From: Sclerotiophoma versabilis
Lineage: Eukaryota; Ascomycota; Dothideomycetes; Pleosporales; Didymellaceae
Direction of reading: 5' to 3'
Length of the DNA: 64,000 bases
NCBI GenBank assembly: GCA_012274445.1
Contig: JAAROD010000011.1
Coordinates: forward strand, 124,001-188,000
The translations under genes and the position numbers were made by a program. The notes beneath the pieces are model-generated. The model did no database searches, was not told the DNA's origin, and saw only the letters and a program-made list of their open reading frames with translations. Shown here one piece after another: positions 43,713-55,188 of this stretch (position 1 is its first letter; the number at the start of each line of letters is the position of its first letter).

Positions 43713-45184
43713 TAATAGAGGCCCATAATTGAGCTGCCGGTGAGCGTTCAATAAGTGTCTCCTTTCTTAATGCTGGTGCGATCAGCTCACGAGAAGGAAA
43801 ACACGAGAATTCATCCCACCAATCATCGTGTGCGGGAGATCGACACCCCAAGCCCTTTCAGCCACGTGCGATTTAACCTCGATCTACGCAACACCACGAC
43901 AGCCATCCGCCGCACCACTCTCCCGCCAAGCAGCCGTCCAGGGTCTGGATCTGTGCAGGCTTTAGATTCAATATATCCCACCTCCTGAATTCCGTTTCCA
44001 CAGGCCTCAGGTTTTCCACGCAGGACGCTGGCTCTGAAAATTCGCGACGCCTTCGAGGCCTGACACAGCGGTACACCAAAAGTCTTGCGTGAGCCTCAGG
44101 AAATTGCAGTTTTAGTTATTAAGTGCTGGTTAAAAGTGTGCGAGCAACAGGTTCACGACTCCCATTGCAGTGACATGTTCAAATCAGCGGCCAACGCACC
44201 TTTTGCAGTACCTTTGTTGCGTGTAGACTATGGCTCTCTTTGTGAGGGTCTCCAGTTTTGCATAGTTTTGCCGATATTCGAATTTCTGATCTCTCAGATA
44301 TCTCTTTCAATTTGGTCTTTCAAGATGCTGCGCCCTCTGTGAGGAAGGTAGCTCCTGCTCACTCACAAGTCACATGCTTTAGTCCCATGCTCGACCAACA
44401 ACGCGATAGCACTGCTATTGTCCATCGGCGACACCGATATCTTGTGTCATAGTATGCTAACTACCCTACAATACGAGAGGCACCGATTGTGCACCGAGAA
44501 GTCCGTGCCCACACCCGTTGATGGAAGAACAACAACAACATTTCCCAACGCAAGCCCACCGGAAGGTACTATGTCCAGTCGGAGCGTTGCTTCATAGTTC
44601 TACCATGTTGCACGCATACTAGACCTCGTTCTCGTTGTCCTGTTGATTTACCAACTCCAAGTCCCCCCCAGACCTTCGATTCTTTTGTATTTCGGGTTAC
44701 TAAACACATGGTGCATAGATGCAGCGCCACCCGCGGTCGATAGTTGCCATTCGTTCGTAATAGAACCTCATAAAATCTTCACATTTACATCTTCAGCTAC
44801 TGCCGTGACAGCCATATAGCGATTCTTAGCGTACCCGACTACACAAAGGAGCTAATCGACATCGTGCCCGTCAGTGCTCGTGTATCTTGCAGTAGTCATG
44901 TGGACTAGGTGTAAATACCCCTGCGCAAGCCTTCAAGGCTGACTGTGATGGCGCAACGCCTTTATGATGAATAGCTGCGTTCGGAGTGAGTACCCTCTTT
45001 AGCCTTCCACAAAGTGTTTGCTTGCGCTAATTGGGATCTTGGCAATGAACAAGTGAAGTTGGGAAGAGCAAGTACCCAAGCGAGGCTCTCATATAAATAC
45101 TGGCAAGCTGTGCTTTCTTTCTCAATAGGGAGTCATCATTCTTTACCAAGCTCACCTCAGTCACTCTTTTCCCGAGTTCTCAAC
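43713..45184. other. Gene-free interval upstream of the S33 peptidase
   Basis: Short frames only. The 120 bases before 45185 have a TATAAATA-like box (around 45091) and a C/T-rich leader, a plausible promoter for the peptidase gene. Confidence 0.5.
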
Positions 45185-48100
45185 ATGCGTTTCCACTACA
45201 GTGCTACGGCACTGGCACTCATTACTACCACCACGTTCGCGCAGCAATGCCCTCCTGGTTACCAAAGGTCTAAAAAGTTAGATTGGAAATTTTGCGGGCA
45301 GGGTATTGCGGACTCCACGCTCGAATGTGCTACCATCGAGGTCCCCAAGGACTGGAAGAATGCTGCTACCAGCGATAAGCTAGTGCTACAACTTATTCGT
45401 CAACCTTCCACGAACCCTAATGCTAAATCTATCATCACCAATCCCGGTGGTCCAGGAGAGAGCGGCATCGAGATGGTAATCGATGGCGGCTATGGCTACC
45501 AACAGTGAGACAATCGGACATTCATTTTTGTTCACACATAGCACTAACAAAATAAAGGACTCTCGGCGACTTTCATATTGTTAGTTTTGACCCACGGTAC
45601 GTCAAGTTTCGATGCCAGAAAACAGATAGTCAGCTTACAATTCTTAGTGGCGTCGGACTCACCATGCCATACAAAGATTGTGCGTTACCAAAAGACGATG
45701 ATCCAACAAAGTGGGCAGACCCATACAAGGAGGGAGATGATCAGGCCACGGAAAACTACAAGCGAGCCAAAGCATATTCGGCCGCGTGTAAGGCCGCAAA
45801 CAAGGAATGGGGTACTTTGATTGGTACTGCCTACGTTGCGCGCGACATCATGGCCATTGTCGAAGCTCTTGGAGAAGACGGGATGATTAGATATGCAGGT
45901 AAGCTTATGCAACCAACCCATGTGAAAGCATCACTAACAATAACAGGCTATTCTTACGGTACCTTACTTGGTGCAACGCTCACAGCCATGTTTCCAGACA
46001 AAATCGCCCGCGTCCTATTGGACGGAAACATCAACGCTGAGGACTACTATCGCGGAGAGTACGTAAATTGGCGTTGAGTACTTATTTTTGCGACACTGCT
46101 GACTCATTTTATAGTGGAACCCAAGCTGCCGCGGATGTTGCTAAGGGTGTCGAGAACTTCTTCGCCCAGTGCGCCGACGCCGGCAAGGATAAATGTGCGC
46201 TCGCGGACAAGGGACAAACGAGCGAAGAGTTACTTGCCCAGTACAAAGAATTCTTGAAAACGCTCTCTGGCATGGACTCAAGTTCCATCGACCGCAACTT
46301 CATTGTTCGCAATGAGTTCTTCAAAGTTCTTTACTTCCGAAAGCCCACTGCATTCAGAGACTTCGCAGTTGACCTAAAGGCCTGGATCAACGACCCCAAT
46401 TCGGTCAAGGAAAGGGTCAAACGGGATGACTTTCAAGCCAGTAAGTGGAAGAAACTAGAACAGAGCCAAGCAATCTTGGGTATCTCATGCGGTGACCGCC
46501 TTGTCAAGGACGGATCACCAGAGAGCTACACACAGTTACAGGACGCATACAGGAAGAAGGCGCCATACAGCTACGATATCTCATCTGGCGGTCAGTTTGA
46601 ATGCACTGTCTGGGAACAGAATGCCGTCGAAAGATTTGAGGGTTCATTCGCAAATATCGATACGAAGAACCCGATCTTGATTGTCAACACTCCCTGGGAT
46701 CCTGTCACTCCAGCAATCTCTGCTGAAGCTACCCGGAAGGCATTCAGGCAATCGAAACTGGTCATATCGAATGGCGTTGGCGTAAGTGTTCGCTCCGCAC
46801 TCTTCTGCTAATTTCCTGTCCGCTGATGAACAAATAGCACTGTTCTGGTTCCCATCCCAACGCAGACTTGGACAAGGCCATCAAAAAGTACTTTGAAGAA
46901 GGCGTTCTGCCTGAAAAGGCCGAATATATCATCGAAGACAACAATGTATTCCGCACAATCCCTGGACAGGCAAAGATTCCTGCAGATCAGCCAACGGTAG
47001 TCACCAAACGTGAATTCAAATACCCAGACTACTTCAACAAGCGCGCCGACATTCCTGAGGGTTGCACCAAGATCCCAGTCTCGTCTTCGGCTCCTATTCC
47101 GCTCAGCTCTTCCGTCGCTCCGTCAGCTAGTACTTCCGCGTCGGTCTCTTTGACTGTCTCCTTCTCGCAGTCACAGGAGCTTACGCCCTCTGCATCATCC
47201 TCAATTTCGGCTTCCATCGCTGAGTCAGCTATTCTTTCTCATTCTGAGTCGGCATCAGCTTCGATTCTAGTAACTATCTCAGTCTCTGCTTCTGAGTCGC
47301 ACGAGCCCACGGCTTCGGCCCCTGTGACCATCACCGCCTCCGCCTCTGCCTCCGAGTCAAGTGTCCGTGCCCTCTCCGAGTCTGCATCGGCTTCAATCTT
47401 AGCTTCTGCATCTATTTACGCCTCCCAACCACACGAGACTACGCCCGCTGCATCAGTCTTAGCATCAGCGTTCGCTTCTGATTCGATCATCCTCTCACAC
47501 TACGAAACTACGTCAACCTCGATCTTAGCATCGGCATCAGTTTCTGCTTCTAAGTTGCAGGAGTCCACACCTGCTGCGTCTGCTTCGATCTCTGCTTCCA
47601 CCTTTGAGTCAGTCTTGTTGTCTCACTCTGAGTCTACGTCCGCATCAGTTCTGATTCAGCTGTCTTCCAGTGTCTATATCCAGGCTTCGGCTATCCCCGA
47701 CGTCTCTCGGTCAGATTCTTACGCCGTGACTCCGACTCCGCCTGCCTCGGCTCATTTGGAGTCTGTTTCGGTCTCTGTTGCTAATATTGATTCCTTGAGC
47801 GTTCAGTACTCCGATACCACGCCCACTCCTTCAGCACCTGCTTCTGTTGATTATAGCTCCCAATCGTCATCGATTGTGGTATCTATGTCCGCATCTGCCT
47901 ACGACTTGTCTTCGCCGTCCGGGTCAGCTTCTGCGATATCATCATCTGCAGCGGACCATATATTTTCGTCGTACGCTACTGCGTTCCCATCTGTCCCTGC
48001 GTTTGTGTCTGTCGATTACTCGGTCTCGCTGACTTCAATGGCACACCTGCTGTCTTCTTATTCCGTGGAAACACTCACACCCTCGGCCTCTGCTACATCG

Positions 48101-49666
48101 GTCTATAAGTCCAACTCTGGATCAATCTCTTCATCAGCCATCTACAGTCAAGAGACAGCCACTATTACCGCCAGGCCTTCCTACTCAGTCGATTCATCCA
48201 CCGAGCAAATCAGCTCATCCGGTCTATACGTCTCCTCAGACATCTCAGTCTTTCTCTCTAAGTCCACATACCCACCCTCCGTTTCATCGTATTCCGTCCA
48301 CATCGATGCTTCTTCTGCCTACTCAGAAAGTTCGTCCCGTACTCACATCTTTGCTTCGACTTCCCAGTCTTACTTAGTACCGGAGCCCTCCTCGAGCATC
48401 ATTTCTTCAGGCTCTTCTCCGGTTCACCTCTCGGCTGCTGTCAGTGCTACTTATCCTGATGTCTCAATTCATTATGCTGCACCCTCAAGCACCATGTATT
48501 CTGATAGCTCCGTCTACCCGTCTGGATCCTCAAATTTTAAACATTCCCAGAGCTTCACATCTTCAAGCGGTAGTTACTATCCGGACTCGACACCTGCTTA
48601 CTCATCTGACAGCTCTGCAACCGGCTCAGAGTACTCCAAGAGCAAGAAACCTGTCTACAACTACTATCCAGTATCCACTTCATACACGTCTTCAAGCTCC
48701 GTTCGCCCATACCCTGATCAGCCCAAGAGCGTCGAATCGAAACGTCCTTTATCAAACGCCGTGTCTTCATACCCAAGCCCCATGCCTTCCTATGGAAAGG
48801 ATGGTAAATACTCCATTACTACACCTGGCAAGCCAAGTGTTCCTAAGATCACTTCTACTCCTTGCCCAACCGTTGCATGGTCATCACAACCCGGCTATGC
48901 CCCCATCACCAAAACTTACACCATTACCACCGTTCGCACTATCACCAAATGCCCCGACACCGCCAAGGGCTGCACTATCAACTCATCTACCAAGATGTAC
49001 ATCATTGAGACGAAGACCCGCACCACCGTCGTCGCTACACCAAGCTCGCGTCCGACTGGTAACAAACCCTATCCTCCCAACAAGGAGAGCGAGATGAAGT
49101 CTTCATCTCCGACCAAGGAAACGGGCAAGGTTTCCAGCCTGTCCAAAGACTCCGGCTACCCATCTCAACCCGCGAAAGACACTGACAAGGGCCCTCAGTC
49201 TGCGAAAGAGACAAAGCCCGTTACACCTTCGCAGCCTGCAAAAGACACCGGATACGTTCCCCAGCCACCGAAGGAGACCAAGGCCATCCAGTATATACAC
49301 TCCGCTTTCGCGCCGCCCGATATCTCTTCCAGCAAGCCCTCTGTTCCTACAAGCATGCCGCTTTACCCCACCGGCCCCAGCACTCCTTCCTCGATAAAGG
49401 TCTGTAACAACATGAGCTGTTCGTATGTTCCCACCCCAACTGGCACTAAGCCTGTCATCGGCACTGGCTCTTCCACAAGCAAAGACAGCACTACACTTCG
49501 CACCTCCAAGCCAAGCGTTAGTGTCTGTTATGGAAAGGACTGCAAGGCTTCTGGTACGCCTACTGGATACAAGCCTGCAGAGTTCACCGGTGCTGCTAGC
49601 AGTAACTTCGTGTCAAGCATGGTTGGGGCTGGTGCGCTTATCGTTGCTTTCGTCCGCCTCCTCTAG
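45185..49666 (+). CDS. Secreted S33 (TAP-like) peptidase with GPI-anchored Ser-rich stalk
   Basis: Six exons: 45185-45504, 45558-45596, 45648-45898, 45947-46058, 46115-46781, 46838-49666; the five introns (48-56 nt) all keep frame. The product is 1405 residues. A signal peptide ends at TTTFA. Residues ~20-540 form an alpha/beta-hydrolase of the tripeptidyl-aminopeptidase/prolyl-aminopeptidase type: oxyanion NPGGPGESG, FDPRGVG, nucleophile Ser206 in GYSYG, Asp436 in NTPWDPVTP, His464 in GHCSGSHPN. Family members end here. This one continues with about 840 residues of Ser/Thr/Pro-rich sequence, including four ~42-residue repeats, later Tyr/Ser- and Lys/Pro-rich parts and two C-x3-C units. It ends in a hydrophobic tail (SSMVGAGALIVAFVRLL) typical of a GPI signal. 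The enzyme is thus probably displayed on the cell wall on a glycosylated stalk. The small exon 2 (39 nt) is normal for the family. Confidence 0.9.
47160..47690 (+). repeat. Four degenerate ~126-bp coding repeats in the peptidase stalk
   Basis: Each ~42-residue unit has the order S-x-x-x-E-x-T-x-[SA], an Ala/Ser-rich segment, LSHSES-like or LSHYET-like block, then [SA]SIL followed by a Ser/Val/Ala stretch. Copies begin near 47165, 47293, 47425 and 47551. The lack of exact identity points to old duplication. Confidence 0.7.
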
Positions 49667-50166
49667 ATTACTCACTGTGTATGCGAGTTTGTCAGATTGC
49701 AAGGGAATGTGTAATGGGGAGGAGAGGGAGTTGTGTAATGTGTAATACACATTAAATGCAAGACAGAACCAGATGTGTTTGGCAATGCGAGTTTTCTTGT
49801 ACAGTATGGTGATATCTAATCTCCACTCATTAGGTGTCACTGGGTCTCTGCAGGGAAGGCAATTGTGCGACCAGTAAGGTGTTGGTAATATTTACATTAT
49901 ACATAGATTTCAGAAGTATGTATGGTGTACGAATAGAATATACTCGTATACACGCAGTATATGTAGTACGACCAAATCGGAACCGAGTTCAACATTCTTG
50001 GAAAAGCGTACTCTTTCAAAGTGAATATGATGTAGAGTGTGTAAAGTACAGAAACAGGAAGGAACCTCGTATCGCAGATAGACCGCGCCTCAGACACAGC
50101 ACCTTCAACGCACTTTTTCTGAATCTTCGCAAGAACAGGTAGCATTCCGTTCGACGGAAAATCCTT
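49667..50166. other. Convergent intergenic region
   Basis: No gene seen; probably 3' UTR of the peptidase gene. Confidence 0.5.
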
Positions 50167-50596
50167 TCACTGTCCCATGGACACATACTCGTACGTGGCG
50201 TGGCGCCTTTCCACTTCGCTCTCTGGTAGAGTATCGATTGACTTCCCGCCCGCGCCATACTTGAGTGTCTTGTACGCGTCTATAACGATGTCATAGCTAC
50301 TGCCAGACTGATCTATTTGCAGTATGTTGAATGTGTTGCCGTTTGGTGCTGTGAGCTTGATGCAGGGATTGGAGGAGGGGGGTGTCATGGGGAAGTAGGC
50401 GATCCAGTTGGTACTGAGGAGAATCCGATTATGCCCATGGAGGAGGATTATTTTCGATCGAAGTGGTACGCTTGGAGTAGGTTCTGCCGGGTTCGAAGTG
50501 TGCGCCGCCATGGTGGGTTGTGTGGTGAGGTAGAGCCAGAGCGGCCGGAGCTAATCCAGCTGCGGCAAGAATAGTAACTGTAAAGAATGACTTCAT
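50167..50596 (-). pseudogene. Small secreted protein gene with shifted frame
   Basis: The frame from the ATG at 50596 encodes a good signal peptide (KSFFTVTILAAAGLAPAALA) followed by a His-rich propeptide-like segment ending KR, then stops at 50429. An overlapping frame, shifted, runs from 50511 to 50167 and is open for 114 codons with protein-like content (ILLSTNWIAYFPM, CIKLTAPNGNTFNILQIDQ). Together they have the size and order of a secreted protein with signal, KR-ended propeptide and mature domain. I found no GT..AG intron that joins them in phase, so a frameshift or assembly indel is likely. No known family recognised. Confidence 0.45.
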
Positions 50597-51683
50597 GTTG
50601 GAAGGAGTGTAGATTTCGTGAAATGAATGAACGTTGTGTGAATAAGGGGAGGATAGAGGAAGTTGTGCCTGATATAGAACGAGGGACAAAAGATAATTAG
50701 AATGTCAAAGGATGCTGAAACGTGACAATGAGTTTTACACGAAATATTATCGATCAACGATTGTGCAGTAAAAACTCTCAGAATGGAACAGGAAGTAGTG
50801 ACGATGAGAGATAGATGAAAGAGAGTGGTGATGGCTGCCCACATCGCCAGCAAAAAGCACGTTTTGTAGCCACTGTTTAGGCTTCGGAGTTGAGGCTGAC
50901 CACCCATATTGTCCGTAGAACAATATGTGATGCCACGGACCGCTTGCCATCACGGCACATATCGGCAGTCCGGCCTCTCCACTCTTCGCAGCCATGCCCT
51001 AAGATGTTATTCCGGGATGCGCGCAGGTACCAAACCGCTCATCGTAGCGCCGCCAACAGGGAAACTACCAACCCCGCTGTCGCCTGAAACGCTGGAGGCA
51101 GCTACAATGTAGAATTACACTGTCATTAGCTACACATTGTTGCCAAAAGTGGCACTCTCCTTTGTTGTTGCAAAGCTGTCGATGAAGGAGAGATGTTAAT
51201 GATGACGGGTGTTTGCGCAGTGGGGTTCTTCACATACGCAAGTTTATGTTTGCTGTCCATTGAAATCCGAGTGCTAAGATGGACGGCTCTCAAAACTTGC
51301 CGGATGCAGTAGGTACAATAAGACCGGTTGTAACCGAGGCTTTATCTTCCAACAACTCCTTGACTGCCACCCCACGACAATGCTGACACTGCTACAGGTA
51401 CATATACTCCTCGGATTCATGCAACAAAGCGAACCAAGTCATAAGGCAGTCTAAACTTGATGCACCTTCCTATTTGATGGCTCGCTCGAAAGGCAAGGCG
51501 GGGCGCATGTACATAGCTCCCGCTGCCCCGCGGGGTACATCTGAACCCTTGCCATGCTCAGTTGACATTCGTGCACCTTCAGAACTTCTCCGCGGTTTTG
51601 TATAGTACGTTTGCCTCCTTCCTCGTAGAGATCTCTCAATACACAATAAATCTACCTCGAGTCACTCATCTTATCTTTTCACG
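50597..51683. promoter_or_regulatory. Divergent intergenic region before OsmC gene
   Basis: About 1.1 kb between the broken secreted gene and the OsmC gene; small frames only. The segment 51590-51683 is a pyrimidine-rich leader. No other element recognised. Confidence 0.45.
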
Positions 51684-52292
51684 ATGTCAACCGCCCAAGC
51701 CCTCCGCGAAAAGCAAGCCCCCATCAAAGAGAGCTACCGCACGGATCCCTCATCCGCACTCGTGACTCTCAAATCTACCGGTTCTCTAGACTCATCTTCG
51801 ATAACATGCAAGCTTTCCACCGGCGCCGCCGTCAAAGAAGCGTCTAGAGTCGCAGGCCTGCACCCAAAAGCCGGCGGTGACGAGTTCGATGTATCGGGCG
51901 AGCTTTGCTCAGGCGACATGCTACTTGATGCACTCGTGGCCTGCTCAGGCGTCACACTCAAAGCTGTTGCGACTGCGCTTGGTCTACCGGTGCAGTCGGG
52001 TACAGTCACTGCGGAGGGAGATCTTGATTTTAAGGGGACAATGGGTGTGGATAGGAATGCGCCGGTCGGTATCACGAGCATCCGGTTGCAGTTCAATATT
52101 AAATTTGGAACGAAAGACAATGGGAGCGAGGTGAATGAGGATGATCTTGAGAAGCTGGGGAAGTTGACTGAGAGGTACTGTGTTGTGCTGCAGACGCTGG
52201 TTAAAAAGCCTTCTATCGGCGTCGTCATGATTGGAAGTGGGAAGCAGGAGGATGGTATTGAAAGAGAGATTATGCATGGTAGCAAATACTGA
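51684..52292 (+). CDS. OsmC/Ohr-family hydroperoxide-reducing protein
   Basis: Single-exon gene of 202 residues. The OsmC fold is shown by the central helix LLDALVACSGVTLKAVA with Cys87 and the C-terminal helix KLTERYCVVLQTLVKKP with Cys166, the two cysteines that form the peroxidatic pair in OsmC/Ohr proteins. Between them the beta strands ITSIRLQFNIKF and the D/E-rich turn are as expected. Bacterial OsmC reduces organic hydroperoxides with dihydrolipoamide or thiols; fungal homologues are little studied and probably act in the cytosol against oxidative stress. There is no targeting peptide. Length is somewhat above bacterial OsmC (~140) because of an N-terminal extension of about 40 residues, common in fungal members. 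Confidence 0.9.
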   Translation: MSTAQALREKQAPIKESYRTDPSSALVTLKSTGSLDSSSITCKLSTGAAVKEASRVAGLHPKAGGDEFDVSGELCSGDMLLDALVACSGVTLKAVATALGLPVQSGTVTAEGDLDFKGTMGVDRNAPVGITSIRLQFNIKFGTKDNGSEVNEDDLEKLGKLTERYCVVLQTLVKKPSIGVVMIGSGKQEDGIEREIMHGSKY

Positions 52293-55188
52293 GAGTAATA
52301 GGAAGCGAAAACGGTGAAGATATCTGTGTGCAGATGTTTCACTGGCCTTCTGCGCGAATGCCAGCATACACAGATGTGGACATTGATCATCTTTTCACGA
52401 CCTTCTACATGATCTTTTTGCTCCTTGACTGAATCCAAGTCACATTGTGCCGCATCTTCTAGGTTTTCGTTGTACTACTGTAGGTCCTCATTCCCCCAGC
52501 CATCCTACTTCTATCTTACTGCTATGCTGAGGATTCCAGGACCTTTCAAAGGCTACCAATGTCCATGTTAGAAAAAGTGGAAAGGCCCTGGGTTCCCTTC
52601 TCTGAACCCTATTGAATTCGTGAGCATAGAGCTTGGAGACACTAGTGTCCTTCAGGCGAGATGATATACTTTTCTCGCTTGAGGCCGGTGAATACAAAAT
52701 TATATGCGATATTCTTTCGTTTAAGGTTAGTACAAATGGAGGTAGAGGCTGGCGGTGTACGTTGTGTGATGCTATCCTCATCGAAGCGTCATAGAATATG
52801 CTATCGTCACGGTTTGGATCGACTCGTTGTCCTTTGTATCAATAATCTTTGGGAGAGAAATTTGCTGTCTCTTTGCTTTTAATTCTGTCAATTGTTAGAT
52901 TCGGCCTTGAAGGTGGGTGATGACATGGTCAAGGTATTCAGTGTTTTCGCATCGTTTGATGGCTTTGCTTTTAGCTATAACATGCGAACAAGATCATATC
53001 AACGACAAACTTTTTGCATAATGCTTTTAAGTAAAGCCATTCTGTTGTTCATGAAGTTATAGCTTGTGTGCGGAAGAGGCATGCTGATGGTTACGTTTTG
53101 AATTGGTAGTTTTTCCTTCTTCTCTCCTCTTCTCTCTAAGATCCTAGGTTTAGATTTTAGTCTACGTTTATCTGAAAGTCCGTGCAGGCCAGTGCAGTGG
53201 CTACTAATGTATGACATTGTGATATGAATCCAGCATGCTCACCAAACTTGCTAAGATGTGATCTGTAAGCCGGTACGAGCCCTCTAGAGTATTATAAGTG
53301 TAGCTTAGAAGTAGTGGGACTACTGGCTCTCCAGAGATTTAACAATTCGTACAAGAACTGCACTGAGCCTGCAGCAGCATCTTCAAGGAAATAGCACACG
53401 CTCATGTGTAGTAAGCAGATAGATATCAAGTCATATAGAAGATCAAATACGTACACGAGCAACGCTCAGATCCGCTAAAAACCTCTTTGCCCTCACAACC
53501 AGATGCTTCCCAAATCATTTCTGTTAATAACCGTTTCATAGCAATACCAAGTTATTACTTAAACAATTGTTTATGACCCTTTACACTCTAGTTGCATTAT
53601 GCTGTGATCCGCGAAAGTGTCACTATCGGGTTTACATCTCAATGTCAGCGTCAAGCTGCTCTGAGCGATCCGTATTCTGAAACTACACAGGTCAGCTACA
53701 GAATCTCTTTTGACTGCAACCACGGCTACACTCGATATATATTTCATCGATTGATAAACCCTAGAGAATCGGTAGATTGAGAATCAGTATTATAACGAAA
53801 AGCATGCTATACAGAAGCAAGAGAACGGCGCACCAAACTTGTGGATATCCAAGTCTTTCTTTCTCCGGACGGAACACATAACGCTCACGAAGAATGTGAT
53901 AGCGAGACCGAGAACCGAGCGATTGGAAGAACAGCCATAATGATGTCCATACGCGCTTGTTTCTAATCTATTTACTCATCTACAATGGAACTTTGCAGCA
54001 AAAGACCTGATATCTAGACCGAGCAAACAAACATATCGAGTTGCCTGCTCAAGACTGACTATGGATGCACTCAAAGACAATCACTGGCAGCGAGACTATG
54101 CGGGAGATACCAGCCCTTCGCTGTTTTCACGTCACGCTTTGCAACTGCTGCAATCATGCGCTTCTTTAGCCACTTCTCTATCCAAGTAACCCATCCGGTC
54201 AACATATCCGGTCAGCATGCCATTAGCGCCATTAGCCCACCTGCAAGTACGGCTGAATAGCGGGTGAGCGCACGACAGCGCGTATGACCAGAAGCCCTCA
54301 ACATGAGCAAGAAACACAAGGGCTCCTTGCGTTATGAGTGGACAAGCTGCTGATGGTCGTAAATAGGTGGGAATACTTGTGATACTGTTCTGTGGGCATG
54401 ACTGACTGCACAAGCTGCGATGGCGCTGCGCCTGCGAGGCCAGTGGCGACGAGGGACGCCGCTCTTGCCGAGGTAGTGGTTGCACTCTATTTTGTCAGCT
54501 GGGGTAGAGTTCTGTTGGTGCGGCGTTGGGGAAGAAGAGTGGAGTGGTTAACAAGGATATCGTCGATGATTTGTGCATATGTATAGGATTTGTCGCCTTT
54601 CGTTTAAGCTTGATGCTTGGATTGGGGGAAGGTTCAAAGCTGTTGCGCGGGTTCATCAGTTCAACATCAGCAACATGGAAGCTGGCTTGAAAGCCGACAA
54701 TTAAAGTGGTTGGATTCACTGTAGCCTGAAGCAAGCTCAAGTATGATCACCATAATGAGCCAGAAAGCTCACTGTGGGTCTGCACAGCTTACTTACATGG
54801 ACGAGCTCAGTGGTCGTAAGTAGAAGGTAGACTTCCCTCATCCGTAAAGGGAAGGGACAAGCTCGCCGTAAACTCACAAGGAGAATAACCATACGACAAG
54901 GTTTCGGGCTCATGCGTGCGATGAATAAAGGCCGCGATGAAGCCACACAGAAAATCTCCGGGATGATAAGGTTGGAGTTGCACCAGTTATCGTTGGCTGG
55001 TTAGGCCTCCGGTTCTAGGTTCAGTAATCTCCTCTTAGCCTCTGCAGTTGCACGCGACGTGGAGCGTCGATCACACGAGATGTGGGGGTAGGCTGTGCTT
55101 CTAGATCAGCCGTACCTGTTCTAAGGTGTGGTGAGCAAACCAATGACTGTGCAGGGCTCCGAGTAACAAAATCAATACAGAGGAAGGT
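52293..55188. other. Gene-free interval
   Basis: 2.9 kb with only short frames; AT-rich. No gene, RNA or repeat family recognised. Confidence 0.5.
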
